Assembly: GCA_051867655.1 (NCBI GenBank)
Contig: JBJDYV010000098.1
Location: 186,001-250,000, forward strand
Length of the DNA: 64,000 nt
Reading direction: 5' to 3'
From: JAJPXI01 sp051867655
Lineage (GTDB): Bacteria > Bacillota > Clostridia > Oscillospirales > Oscillospiraceae
Made by a program: the position numbers and the translations under genes. Shown one piece after another: positions 40,875-49,362 of the stretch (position 1 is its first letter; each line of letters opens with the position of its first letter). The notes under the pieces are model-generated. The model did not search any database. It was given only the letters and a program-made list of their open reading frames with translations, and was not told where the DNA came from.

Positions 40875-41963
40875 ATGAAAAAATATCAAGTAGGCGTGAT
40901 CGGCGGTACCGGCATGGTGGGTCAGCGTTTTGTGACCCTGATGGAAAATCACCCCTGGTTTCAGCTGAAGGTGATCGCCGCCAGCTCCCGCAGCGCGGGC
41001 AAGACCTATGAGGAAGCAGTAGGCTCCCGCTGGGCCATGGACACTCCCATGCCCGAGGAAGCCAAGAAGATTGTCATTATGGACGCCACGGCCGACATTG
41101 AGAAGATCGCGGCTCAGGTGGACTTCGTGTTCTGCGCTGTGGATATGAAAAAGGACGAGATCAAGGCACTGGAAGAGGCCTATGCCAAATGTGAGTGCCC
41201 TGTGGTTTCCAACAACTCCGCCAACCGCTGGACCGACGATGTACCTATGGTCATCCCCGAGGTCAACCCCGAGCACATCAAGGTCATTGACGCCCAGCGC
41301 AAGCGCCTGGGCACCAAGCGCGGCTTCATCGCCGTCAAGTCCAACTGCTCCATCCAGAGCTATGTGCCCGCCCTCTCTCCCCTGCGCTCCTTTGGCATTG
41401 AGAAGATCCTTGTTTGTACTTATCAGGCCATTTCCGGCGCCGGCAAGACCTTCCAGACCTGGCCCGAGATGGTGGATAACCTGATCCCCTACATCGGCGG
41501 TGAGGAAGAAAAGAGTGAGCAGGAGCCGCTGAAGGTGTGGGGCAAGGTGGAAAACGGCGTGATCGTCAAGGCAGACTCCCCCGCGATCACCGCGCAGTGC
41601 CTGCGCGTACCCGTCTCCAACGGCCACACCGCCGCTGTCTTCGTCACCTTTAAGAACAAGCCCACCATGGAGCAGATGAAGCAGATCTGGGCCGATTTCA
41701 AGGGCCGTGCCCAGGAGCTGGAGCTGCCCACCGCTCCCAAGCAGTTCCTGCACTATTTCGAAGAGCCTGACCGTCCTCAGGCCAAGCTGGACCGTGAACT
41801 GGAAGGCGGTATGGCCGTTTCTGTGGGCCGTCTGCGTCCCGATACCCAGTATGACTACAAGTTTGTCTCCCTCTCCCACAACACCCTGCGGGGCGCTGCA
41901 GGCGGCGGCGTGCTTCTGGCTGAGCTTTTGTGTGCTGAGGGCTACATCGATCACAAGATTTAA
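40875..41963 (+). CDS. asd: Aspartate-semialdehyde dehydrogenase (archaeal/fungal-type)
   Basis: 362-aa NADP-dependent Asd, which makes aspartate semialdehyde for lysine/dipicolinate, threonine and methionine. GVIGGTGMVGQRFVTLMENHP is the dinucleotide fold; the catalytic Cys is in VKSNCSIQSYVPAL and the active-site His in RVPVSNGHTAAVF. The ASSRSAGKTYEEAV and PEVNPEHIKVIDAQ segments resemble the archaeal/fungal branch (TIGR00978) rather than the usual bacterial one. SD GGAGGTAAGG precedes the ATG. The 229-nt gap before it contains a possible TTGACA-17-TACCAT promoter (40685-40713) and a small hairpin (40728-40746), but no gene. Confidence 0.96.
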   Translation: MKKYQVGVIGGTGMVGQRFVTLMENHPWFQLKVIAASSRSAGKTYEEAVGSRWAMDTPMPEEAKKIVIMDATADIEKIAAQVDFVFCAVDMKKDEIKALEEAYAKCECPVVSNNSANRWTDDVPMVIPEVNPEHIKVIDAQRKRLGTKRGFIAVKSNCSIQSYVPALSPLRSFGIEKILVCTYQAISGAGKTFQTWPEMVDNLIPYIGGEEEKSEQEPLKVWGKVENGVIVKADSPAITAQCLRVPVSNGHTAAVFVTFKNKPTMEQMKQIWADFKGRAQELELPTAPKQFLHYFEEPDRPQAKLDRELEGGMAVSVGRLRPDTQYDYKFVSLSHNTLRGAAGGGVLLAELLCAEGYIDHKI

Positions 41964-41981
41964 TTTTTAAGGAGGCCCCTC

Positions 41982-42872
41982 ATGAGAGAACCTGTTTTTA
42001 CCGGCGCATGTACCGCCATTGTCACTCCCTTTGATGCCAACGGTGCGGTCAACTATGACGCTTTCGGCAAGCTGATCGATCAGCAAATTGCCGCCGGTGT
42101 GGATGCCATCTGTGTCTGCGGCACGACCGGCGAAACCTCTACCCTCTCCATCCGGGAGCACATCGCCGTGGTGGAGTACTGCGTCAAGCGGGTCAACCAC
42201 CGGGTCAAGGTCGTCGCAGGCGCGGGCAGCAACGACACCTCTGCCGCTGTCTATCTGTCCCAACACGCCCAGGATTCCGGCGCCGACGCTCTTCTGCTGG
42301 TGACTCCCTACTACAACAAGGCCAGCCAGACCGGCCTGATCAAGCACTATGAGTACATCGCCGACCGGGTGGAGCTGCCCATCATCCTGTACAACGTCCC
42401 CTCCCGCACCGGCGTCTCCTTCACCGCCGAGACCTACAAGACCCTTTCCGAGAACCCCAAGTTCAACGGTGTCAAGGAGGCCAGCGGCAACTTCTCCCTT
42501 CTGGCCCATACCCGTTATCTCTGCGGGGACGATTTCTACATCTGGTCGGGCAACGACGATCAGGTGGTGCCCATGATGAGCCTGGGGGCCAAGGGCGTGA
42601 TCTCTGTCGTGTGCAACATCATGCCCGAGCTGATGGTGGATATGTCCCATGCCTGCCTGGAGGGAGATTTTGAAAAGGCGGGCAAGCTGCAGATCGAGTA
42701 TATGGACTTCATCGACTCCCTGTTTATCGAAGTCAATCCCATTCCCATCAAGTGCGCCATGAATCTGGTGGGCATGGAGGCCGGTCCCCTGCGTCTGCCG
42801 CTCTGCGATATGGCACCCAAGAACCTGGAGGTCATGAAGGCCGCCATGAAGCGCGTCGGTCTGCTGAAATAA
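41982..42872 (+). CDS. dapA: 4-hydroxy-tetrahydrodipicolinate synthase
   Basis: 296-aa class I aldolase condensing aspartate semialdehyde with pyruvate. CGTTGETSTLS (phosphate-like/Thr pair), LLVTPYYNKASQTGLI with the catalytic Tyr, YNVPSRTGVSF, and the Schiff-base Lys in FNGVKEASGNF are all visible. SD AAGGAGG. Lies 18 nt after asd and 24 nt before dapB; the product also feeds spore dipicolinic acid. Confidence 0.98.
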   Translation: MREPVFTGACTAIVTPFDANGAVNYDAFGKLIDQQIAAGVDAICVCGTTGETSTLSIREHIAVVEYCVKRVNHRVKVVAGAGSNDTSAAVYLSQHAQDSGADALLLVTPYYNKASQTGLIKHYEYIADRVELPIILYNVPSRTGVSFTAETYKTLSENPKFNGVKEASGNFSLLAHTRYLCGDDFYIWSGNDDQVVPMMSLGAKGVISVVCNIMPELMVDMSHACLEGDFEKAGKLQIEYMDFIDSLFIEVNPIPIKCAMNLVGMEAGPLRLPLCDMAPKNLEVMKAAMKRVGLLK

Positions 42873-42896
42873 TCTGGTTCCAAGGGAGACATACCG

Positions 42897-43658
42897 ATGA
42901 TAAAGCTCATTATTTCCGGCTGCAGCGGCCGCATGGGCCATGTGGTGGAGGACATCTGCGCCGCCGATCCTCAGGTCGAGGTTGTGGCCGGGTTCGACAT
43001 TCTGGGTTCATCCGATCGGGATTTCCCGGTCTATACGGCCCCTGACCAGTTCCCGGGCGAAGCGGACGCGGTGATTGACTTCTCCCACCCTGCCGCCCTG
43101 ACGCCTCTGCTGGCCTTCTGTAAAAGCCGCGGCGTTGCTGCCGTGCTGGCCACTACCGGCTATTCCCCCGAGCAGCTCGCCGAGATCGACGAGGCTGCAA
43201 AGTCCGTCCCCATTTTCCGCTCTGCCAATATGTCGCTGGGTATCAACGTTGTCGTGGAGCTGATCAAAAAGGCAGCCGCCGTGTTGGATGGATATGATAT
43301 TGAAATCGTGGAGCGTCACCACAACCGCAAGGTGGACGCCCCCAGCGGCACCGCTCTCATGCTGGCTGACGCGGCAGCTTCCGCGGTCTCCTATGAACCG
43401 GACTATGTGTACGAGCGCCACAGTGTCCGCCATCCCCGCGATAAGCGGGAGATCGGAATCTCCGCCGTGCGGGGCGGCACCATCGTGGGCGACCACGAGG
43501 TCATTTTCGCCGGACGGGATGAGGTTATCGAGCTGCACCACCACGCCGCTTCCCGGGAAATCTTCGCCAACGGTGCGGTCAAGGCGTCCAAATTCCTGAT
43601 GAGAAAAGCCCCCGGACTTTACAGCATGGCCGAATTGGTGGCCGAACAATCCATATAA
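42897..43658 (+). CDS. dapB: 4-hydroxy-tetrahydrodipicolinate reductase
   Basis: 253-aa DapB, NAD(P)H-dependent second step of the lysine branch. ISGCSGRMGHVVED is the nucleotide-binding start; AVIDFSHPAAL, ATTGYSPEQL and the catalytic EIVERHHNRKVDAPSGTAL with RGGTIVGDHEVIF are diagnostic. Last gene of asd-dapA-dapB, closed by a strong terminator. Confidence 0.98.
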   Translation: MIKLIISGCSGRMGHVVEDICAADPQVEVVAGFDILGSSDRDFPVYTAPDQFPGEADAVIDFSHPAALTPLLAFCKSRGVAAVLATTGYSPEQLAEIDEAAKSVPIFRSANMSLGINVVVELIKKAAAVLDGYDIEIVERHHNRKVDAPSGTALMLADAAASAVSYEPDYVYERHSVRHPRDKREIGISAVRGGTIVGDHEVIFAGRDEVIELHHHAASREIFANGAVKASKFLMRKAPGLYSMAELVAEQSI

Positions 43659-43696
43659 AAAACTGCGTACCCGCAAATTTGTAGGTACGCAGTTTT
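43658..43696. terminator. Bidirectional terminator between dapB and aspC
   Basis: AAAACTGCGTACC (ends 43671) pairs with GGTACGCAGTTTT (43684-43696), 12-nt loop; A- and T-runs suit both convergent genes. The left arm begins at the dapB stop codon. Confidence 0.9.
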
Positions 43697-43706
43697 CTTA
43701 CTGTTT

Positions 43707-44897
43707 TTATTGTGCCAGGAACTTTTCCAGGCGGTCCAGGCCGGCCTTGATGTTGTCCATGGAGGTGGCATAGGACCAGCGCACAAAGTTGGGCGCGCCG
43801 AATCCGGAACACGGAACCACAGCCACCAGGCCCTGTTCCAGGAATGCCTTGGCAAAGCTGTCGGAGCCGGTGATCTCGATCCCGCCGAAGGTGCGGCCGA
43901 GGAGCTTCTCAATGTTCATCATCACATAGAAAGCGCCTTCCGGCTTCAAGCAGCTGACACCGTCGATTTGATTCATGCGCTCCACGATATAATTGCGCCG
44001 GGCCTCAAATTCATCCCGCATGGCCAGGATACCCTCCTGGGGACCGCTGAGGGCTTCCACCGCGGCCCACTGGGAGACCGACGAGGGAGCGGAAGTGGAG
44101 TGGCTCAGGTAGTTGGACATCACCTTGGCGATCTGATCGTTGGAAGCGGCGTAGCCGATACGCCAGCCGGTCATGGCATAGGATTTGGAAACGCCGTTCA
44201 CCAGGATGGTCAGATCCTTTACTTTGTCACCCAAACTTGCAAAACTGGTAAACTTCTGGCCATCATAAACCAGGCCGTAATAAATCTCGTCTGCGATCAC
44301 ATAGATCTCATTCTTGACACAAACGTCGGCAATGGCCTCCAGCTCAGCCTTGGTATACATCATACCGGTGGGGTTGGACGGGTTATTGAGGATCATCGCC
44401 TTGGTCTTGGGTGTGATAGCCGCAGACAACTTTTCCGCCGTCAGCTTAAAATCCTCTTCCTCGGTGGCGGTGACGATCACCGGCACGCCGCCCGCCATTT
44501 TGATCAGCTCATAGTAGCTCACCCAGAAGGGCGCGGGAAGGATCACCTCGTCACCGGGATTGACCAAAACCTGAAGGGCAATGTAAACACTGTGCTTTGC
44601 ACCGCTGGCAGCAACGATCTGCGTCGGCTGATAATCAAGCCCGCAGTCCTCGCGCAGACGCTGACAGGCAGCCTTGCGCAGCTCCATAATACCCGCGGCA
44701 GGGGTATACCGGGTCTTGTTTTCATCAATAGCCTTGACGGCTGCCGCTTTAATGTTGTCCGGGGTATTAAAATCCGGCTCACCGGCGCCGAAACCGATCA
44801 CGTCGATCCCATCCGCCTTCATCTGTTTAAACATGGCGTCGATCGCCAGGGTAGTGGATGCCTGAACGGCCTGTGCAATCTGAGAGAGCTCTTTCAC
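43707..44897 (-). CDS. Aspartate-type aminotransferase (class I)
   Basis: 396-aa fold-type I PLP aminotransferase. IGFGAGEPDFNTPDNI, NNPSNPTGMMYTKAEL, ADEIYYGLVYDG (PLP-ring Asp) and NGVSKSYAMTGWRIGYAA (Schiff-base Lys) mark the AspC/Ib subgroup, which takes aspartate, aromatic acids or, in some, prephenate. Start is GTG at 44897 with GGAGGAG 8 nt upstream. It has its own promoter and is not part of the his operon, though it could supply histidinol-phosphate aminotransferase activity; that is speculation. Confidence 0.94.
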   Translation of the reverse strand: MKELSQIAQAVQASTTLAIDAMFKQMKADGIDVIGFGAGEPDFNTPDNIKAAAVKAIDENKTRYTPAAGIMELRKAACQRLREDCGLDYQPTQIVAASGAKHSVYIALQVLVNPGDEVILPAPFWVSYYELIKMAGGVPVIVTATEEEDFKLTAEKLSAAITPKTKAMILNNPSNPTGMMYTKAELEAIADVCVKNEIYVIADEIYYGLVYDGQKFTSFASLGDKVKDLTILVNGVSKSYAMTGWRIGYAASNDQIAKVMSNYLSHSTSAPSSVSQWAAVEALSGPQEGILAMRDEFEARRNYIVERMNQIDGVSCLKPEGAFYVMMNIEKLLGRTFGGIEITGSDSFAKAFLEQGLVAVVPCSGFGAPNFVRWSYATSMDNIKAGLDRLEKFLAQ

Positions 44898-44943
44898 GGG
44901 GTAATCTCCTCCTGCAAAATTTGTAGAATTCTATACTTGACAT

Positions 44944-44973
44944 ATTATATGCGCAAACTTGCAAAATTGCAAG
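44944..44973 (-). promoter_or_regulatory. aspC-type promoter with overlapping inverted repeat
   Basis: Minus strand TTGCAA (44967-44972), 17 bp, TATAAT (44944-44949). The -35 lies inside an inverted repeat CTTGCAA-AA-TTGCAAG (44958-44973, plus strand), a likely repressor or activator site. The gap 44974-45038 holds nothing else recognisable. Confidence 0.7.
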
Positions 44974-45038
44974 AGTGATCTTGCCAAATCAGGCCAAAAA
45001 TGAATGAATTTTCAAATTAGATTTCATCAAAAGGTGAT

Positions 45039-45072
45039 AAAAAGCCCTCCGCCTGCAGGCAGAGGGCTTTTT
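45039..45072 (-). terminator. Terminator of leuCDB
   Basis: AAAAAGCCCTC/GAGGGCTTTTT (45039-45049, 45062-45072) with GCCTGCAGGC inside; T-run on the minus strand. Confidence 0.9.
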
Positions 45073-45083
45073 AAACGCATAGA

Positions 45084-46160
45084 TCAGATCTTTTCGCAGA
45101 TCAGCCGGCCCATTTCCCTGGTGCCGATTGGGGTCACGCCGGGTTCGGCAATGTCAGCGGTGCGCCAGCCGTCAGCCAGCACTGCGTCCACCGCGGCTTC
45201 AATGGCGTCCGCCTCCTCTGCCTTCTGGAAGGAGTAGCGGAACATCATGGCCACGGACAGAATCGTGGCGATGGGATTCGCTTTATCCTGACCGGCAATA
45301 TCGGGTGCGGAACCGTGGATGGGCTCATAGAGTCCGGGAGCCGTGTCGCCGATAGAAGCGGAGGGCAGCAGGCCGATGGAGCCGGTAACCATGGAGGCCT
45401 CATCGGAAAGAATATCGCCAAACATATTTTCCGTGACCAGCACATCAAACTGGCCGGGGTTGCGGACGATCTGCATGGCGCAGTTGTCCACCAGCATGTC
45501 CTCATACTCCACGTCGGAGTACTCCTCCGCCAGCTTGTGCATGATCGTGCGCCACAGGCGGCTGGTCTCCAGCACATTTGCCTTATCCACGGAAGTGACC
45601 TTCTTCCGGCGCAGGCGGGCCAGCTCAAAGGCGCGGCGTCCGATGCGCTCAATCTCCTTCTCGGAATAAGCCATCAGGTCGGTGGCTTCCACGCCACGGT
45701 CCTCGGTCTGGTACTTGTCCCGCTTGCCGAAATAGATGCCGCCGGTCAGCTCACGCACCATCATCAGGTCGATCCCCGCTTCCGCAGTCTCCTTGCGCAG
45801 CGGGCAGGCGCTGGCCATGGCGGGCCGCAGAGCGGCGGGGCGCAGGTTGGCATACAGGCCCAGATCCTTGCGGATCGCGAGCAGCGCGGTCTCGGGGCGC
45901 TGCTCCGCGGGCTTGTCGGAACCCCACTTGGGTCCGCCCACGGCGCCCAAAAGGACGGCGTCGCAGGCCTTGCATTTCTCGGCGGTTCCGTCAGGATAGC
46001 TCTTGCCCACCGCGTCGGTGGCGCAGCCGCCCAGCAGCACGTCCACGAACTCGTAGGAGTGACCGAACTTCTCCCCCACCTTTTCCATGACCTTAACGGC
46101 CTCATTCACGACCTCGGGACCGATACCGTCGCCCCGGATCAATGCAATTTTATAATTCAT
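45084..46160 (-). CDS. leuB: 3-isopropylmalate dehydrogenase
   Basis: 358-aa LeuB, NAD-dependent oxidative decarboxylation in leucine synthesis. ALIRGDGIGPEVVNEAV is the start of the family, LLGAVGGPKWGSD, the substrate loop RKDLGLYANLRPA, RELTGGIYFGKRD, and the metal/NAD region PIHGSAPDIAGQDKANP are all present. It overlaps leuD by 4 nt (ATGA) and ends the leuCDB operon. Confidence 0.98.
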   Translation of the reverse strand: MNYKIALIRGDGIGPEVVNEAVKVMEKVGEKFGHSYEFVDVLLGGCATDAVGKSYPDGTAEKCKACDAVLLGAVGGPKWGSDKPAEQRPETALLAIRKDLGLYANLRPAALRPAMASACPLRKETAEAGIDLMMVRELTGGIYFGKRDKYQTEDRGVEATDLMAYSEKEIERIGRRAFELARLRRKKVTSVDKANVLETSRLWRTIMHKLAEEYSDVEYEDMLVDNCAMQIVRNPGQFDVLVTENMFGDILSDEASMVTGSIGLLPSASIGDTAPGLYEPIHGSAPDIAGQDKANPIATILSVAMMFRYSFQKAEEADAIEAAVDAVLADGWRTADIAEPGVTPIGTREMGRLICEKI

Positions 46161-46642
46161 TTCGCCAGCCCTCTCGCTTTCAGAGATTTCAGTAGTCCGC
46201 CGTTGGAAATAATGCCCGCCACAAAGTCCGGGAACGGTGCGGCCTGATAGGTCTTCCCCGTCGTTTCATCCGTGATTACGCCGGTGGCAAAATCCACGTT
46301 TACCGTGTCCCCAGCCTGAATCTCAGCGGCGGCCCGGGGACATTCCATGATGGGCAAGCCGATGTTAATGGCGTTTCGGTAAAAAATACGGGCAAAGGAG
46401 GCGGCAATGACACATTTCACGCCGCTTGCCTTGATGGCCAGAGGAGCGTGCTCCCGGGAAGAACCGCAGCCAAAATTTTCGTTAGCCACAATGATATCGC
46501 CCGGCTCGACCGTAGCGGCGAACTGCGCATCAATATCCTCCATGCAGTGGGACGCCAGAGACTTCTCATCGGGAGCGTTCAGATACCGGGCAGGGATAAT
46601 GACGTCGGTATCCACGTTATCTCCGTACTTGTAAATCTTCAT
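46157..46642 (-). CDS. leuD: 3-isopropylmalate dehydratase small subunit
   Basis: 161-aa LeuD, the swivel domain of isopropylmalate isomerase. DNVDTDVIIPARYLN and ENFGCGSSREHAPLAIKASG carry the substrate-binding residues, AASFARIFYRNAINIGLPI follows. This is the short, archaeal/clostridial-type subunit. Operates with LeuC encoded 15 nt upstream. Confidence 0.98.
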   Translation of the reverse strand: MKIYKYGDNVDTDVIIPARYLNAPDEKSLASHCMEDIDAQFAATVEPGDIIVANENFGCGSSREHAPLAIKASGVKCVIAASFARIFYRNAINIGLPIMECPRAAAEIQAGDTVNVDFATGVITDETTGKTYQAAPFPDFVAGIISNGGLLKSLKARGLAK

Positions 46643-46657
46643 TTCTTGATCCCTCCC

Positions 46658-47917
46658 TTAAATATTGGCCGGATCAGCGATCACACCGGCTATAGCGGAG
46701 GCTGCCGCCACCGCCGGGTTGGCCAAGACGACCTCAGAGGTGACATGACCCATGCGGCCCACAAAATTGCGGTTTGTGGTGGAGATGGCGCGCTCTCCGG
46801 GAGCCAAGACGCCCATATGTCCGCCCAGGCAGGGGCCGCAGGTGGGCGTGGAGAGGGCCGCGCCTGCTTCCACAAAGATCTCCGCTAGTCCTTCCTTCAG
46901 GCACTGCATGTAAATCTCCTGGGTGGCAGGGATGACAATGCAGCGCACGCCGTCGGCGACTTTCTTTCCCTTCAGGATAGCGGCCGCTTCCCGCATGTCC
47001 TTGATCCGTCCGTTGGTGCAGGAACCGATGACCACCTGTTGGATGGGCATACCGGCCACTTCGCGGACCGTCTTGGTGTTGGAGGGCAGGTGCGGCAGGG
47101 ACACCGTGGGCTCCAGCGTGTCCAGATCGATGACGACCTCGCGCTCGTACACGGCGTCGGGATCGGCCTCAAAGACCTCATAGGGACGGTTGACCCGCTC
47201 CTTCACATAGGCCAGGCAGCGCTCGTCCACAGGGAAAATACCGTTCTTGGCGCCCGCCTCGATGGCCATATTGCAGATAGTGAAGCGGTCGTCCATCTCC
47301 AGCGCGGCGACTCCTTCCCCCACAAACTCCAGGGACTTGTAGAGAGCGCCGTCTACGCCGATCAGACCGATCAGATGCAGGATGATGTCCTTGCCGGACA
47401 CATAAGGGCGCAGATGGCCCTTCAGCTCGACCTTGATGGCGGGCGGGATCTTGAACCACGCGATACCGGTCGCCATACCGGCGGCCATATCAGTGGACCC
47501 GACGCCGGTGGAGAACGCGCCCACCGCGCCGTATGTACAGGTATGCGAATCGGCGCCGATGATCACATCGCCGGGCGCGCACAGGCCCTGTTCAGGGACA
47601 AGCGCGTGCTCGATCCCCGCCCGGCCGGTGTCGTAAAAATGCGTGATATCAAAGCGCTTGGCAAAATCCCGGGCAATCACACAGAGCTCGGCGGTTTTGA
47701 TGTCCTTGCAGGGGGTGGAGTGGTCCAGAATGATCGCGATCTTTTCCTTATCAAATACCTGAGTCAGCCCCGCCTTGTCAAATTCCGTGACAGCGACCGG
47801 AGCGGTGATGTCGTTGCCCATCACCAGATCCAGCTTTCCTTCCACCAGCTGGCCCACCTCGACCGAGGGCAGACCGGCAGCTTTCGCCAGGATCTTTTGG
47901 GTCATGGTCATTCCCAT
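46658..47917 (-). CDS. leuC: 3-isopropylmalate dehydratase large subunit
   Basis: 419-aa aconitase-family subunit with the 4Fe-4S cluster: ligands in VIGSCTNGRIKD and the CGPCLGGHMG pair. HSTPCKDIKTAEL, GADSHTCTYGAVGAFSTGVG are substrate/cluster regions. ATG 47917 is chosen because the family starts MGMTMTQKIL and GGAGG lies 10 nt upstream; ATG 47926 is only one base from that SD. First gene of leuCDB; no leuA is present in the window. It is divergent from a Crp/Fnr regulator. Confidence 0.97.
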   Translation of the reverse strand: MGMTMTQKILAKAAGLPSVEVGQLVEGKLDLVMGNDITAPVAVTEFDKAGLTQVFDKEKIAIILDHSTPCKDIKTAELCVIARDFAKRFDITHFYDTGRAGIEHALVPEQGLCAPGDVIIGADSHTCTYGAVGAFSTGVGSTDMAAGMATGIAWFKIPPAIKVELKGHLRPYVSGKDIILHLIGLIGVDGALYKSLEFVGEGVAALEMDDRFTICNMAIEAGAKNGIFPVDERCLAYVKERVNRPYEVFEADPDAVYEREVVIDLDTLEPTVSLPHLPSNTKTVREVAGMPIQQVVIGSCTNGRIKDMREAAAILKGKKVADGVRCIVIPATQEIYMQCLKEGLAEIFVEAGAALSTPTCGPCLGGHMGVLAPGERAISTTNRNFVGRMGHVTSEVVLANPAVAAASAIAGVIADPANI

Positions 47918-47964
47918 CGTGAACATGCCTCCTTCATTTTTGTAAATTCAGTATGACAGAATTC

Positions 47965-47994
47965 TTGCCAAAAGAATGTAGCATGTGTTACAAT
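47965..47994 (+). promoter_or_regulatory. Promoter of the Crp/Fnr-family gene
   Basis: TTGCCA (47965-47970), 18 bp, TACAAT (47989-47994). Transcription would begin near 48001, only a few bases before the extended SD GAGGTGAT (48004-48011). This fixes the start of the gene downstream of 48000. Confidence 0.6.
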
Positions 47995-48015
47995 CTCAAC
48001 AGTGAGGTGATGATT

Positions 48016-48621
48016 TTGGATATTTTCGCTCCTTTGGCCGAGGGCCGTCATCCCAGGCGTTATCAGCCGGGACAGGTAATTTATTTGCAGGACTCCCCTG
48101 CCAACGAGTTTTACTATCTGGTCCACGGCACAGCCCGCAGCTACATCAGTTCCCAGGCCGGTGGTGAGCGCATCCTGACCATCCATCACGCCGGGGATCT
48201 GATGGGCGAGGCCTCTTTTTTTGATGCGTGCCCCAGAGTTTCCTCTGCTGTAGCCGTCACGGAATGTGAGATCGTCTCGGTGGACCGGGAAGCGCTGGAC
48301 AGAGTATTTCAAAAGCATTCCGACCTGGCTCTTCCCATGCTGCAGTATCTGGCGCGCACGGTACGGCTGCTCTCCCACCATGTGGACGAAGCCACCTTCC
48401 TCCCTGCCAGCCAGCGGCTGGCGCGGCATCTGCTTTCCGAGACCCAGGAGGGCGTCCCTTTCTCCTGCACCCACGAGGAGCTTGGCTTTGCCATCGGAGC
48501 CAGCCGGGTGACTGTCAGCCGGCTGTTGGCTGAATTTTCCCGGCAGGGGCTGCTTCAAACGGGATACGGCTTTGTCACCGTGTTAGACCGTTCCGGTCTT
48601 GAGCAGGAATGCGGCGAATAA
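48016..48621 (+). CDS. Crp/Fnr family transcriptional regulator
   Basis: 201-aa regulator: N-terminal cyclic-nucleotide-binding-like beta-barrel (VIYLQDSPANEFYYLVHGTA, GGERILTIHHAGDLMGEASFF), dimer helix and C-terminal winged helix with CTHEELGFAIGASRVTVSRLLAEF. No N-terminal four-Cys cluster motif of FNR is present in this start, so the signal is not obvious. TTG 48016 is chosen: the extended SD GAGGTGAT overlaps ATG 48010 and the ATG at 47953 lies upstream of the promoter. Divergent from leuCDB; control of that operon is possible. Confidence 0.88.
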   Translation: MDIFAPLAEGRHPRRYQPGQVIYLQDSPANEFYYLVHGTARSYISSQAGGERILTIHHAGDLMGEASFFDACPRVSSAVAVTECEIVSVDREALDRVFQKHSDLALPMLQYLARTVRLLSHHVDEATFLPASQRLARHLLSETQEGVPFSCTHEELGFAIGASRVTVSRLLAEFSRQGLLQTGYGFVTVLDRSGLEQECGE

Positions 48622-48646
48622 ACGATTGAATCCATACTTTACGGAA

Positions 48647-48690
48647 AAAGCCGGCGCCGACCCAGCCTTGGGTCAGCACCGGCTTTCTTG
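48647..48690. terminator. Terminator between crp-type gene and hisE
   Basis: AAAGCCGG (48647-48654)/CCGGCTTT (48679-48686) with inner GACCC/GGGTC (48659-48663, 48670-48674); serves two convergent genes. Confidence 0.88.
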
Positions 48691-48703
48691 GACTTTTCTT
48701 CGC

Positions 48704-49030
48704 TCAGGTTTCCCGATCGGTCTGCTTCATCTTCTTCAGGTTGCCGATCTTCTCACTGCGGCGGTCCAGCTCCGCCAGGATCGCGTCCAGCGGGATCTCC
48801 TGTTGGGCCATCAGCACCATCAGATGGTAGATCAGATCACAGATTTCCCCTACAGTGTCGCTCTCCACGCCGTTTTTGGCGGCGATAATGGTCTCGGCGG
48901 ACTCCTCCCCCACCTTCTTACAGATTTTATCGAGGCCCTGGTCAAAGAGATAGCAGGTGTAAGACCCCTCCTGAGGATTGGTCTTCCGGTCCGTGACCAC
49001 TTGGTATAACTTGTGCAGCGTATCGCTCAT
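48704..49030 (-). CDS. hisE: Phosphoribosyl-ATP pyrophosphatase
   Basis: 108-aa HisE, an all-alpha NTP pyrophosphatase removing PPi from phosphoribosyl-ATP (step 2 of histidine synthesis). SYTCYLFDQGLDKICKKVGEESAETIIAAKN includes the Mg2+-binding Glu pattern, and GEICDLIYHLMVLMA follows. Last gene of the operon; separate from hisI, although the two are often fused in other bacteria. Confidence 0.97.
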   Translation of the reverse strand: MSDTLHKLYQVVTDRKTNPQEGSYTCYLFDQGLDKICKKVGEESAETIIAAKNGVESDTVGEICDLIYHLMVLMAQQEIPLDAILAELDRRSEKIGNLKKMKQTDRET

Positions 49031-49033
49031 GGA

Positions 49034-49357
49034 TCATTCCTCCCCTTTGATTTCGTTGAAAAAGCAGCTGCGCGCTCCGGTATGGCACGTGGGACCGTCC
49101 GGCTTGCAGAGATACAGCAGCGTATCCGTGTCGCAGTCGGTCCACATTTCCTGTACGTGCAGAAAATTTCCCGAGCTCTCTCCCTTGTTCCACAGTTTCT
49201 GCCGGCTGCGGGACCAGAACCATGCGGTCTTGGTCTGGATGGTCAGCTCTACCGCCTCTTTGTTGGTAAAGCCGAGCATCAGAACCTCTTTGGTATCCAC
49301 ATCCTGGATAATGACAGGGATCAGCTCGGATTTTTGAAACAGATCGTCTAGATTCAT
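49034..49357 (-). CDS. hisI: Phosphoribosyl-AMP cyclohydrolase
   Basis: 107-aa HisI (step 3). VLMLGFTNKEAVELTIQT, AWFWSRSRQKLWNKGESSGN, the metal site in EMWTDCDTDTLLYLCKPDGPTCHTGARSCFF are diagnostic. ATG 49357 is used; a GTG at 49366 overlapping the hisF stop is an alternative, and neither has a strong SD, suggesting translation coupled to hisF. Confidence 0.96.
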   Translation of the reverse strand: MNLDDLFQKSELIPVIIQDVDTKEVLMLGFTNKEAVELTIQTKTAWFWSRSRQKLWNKGESSGNFLHVQEMWTDCDTDTLLYLCKPDGPTCHTGARSCFFNEIKGEE

Positions 49358-49362
49358 ACTTT

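Noticed and set aside
47918..48010. T-box or leader peptide upstream of leuCDB
   Set aside because: Fewer than 100 nt separate leuC from the divergent gene; no anti-terminator, T-box core or Leu codon run is present.
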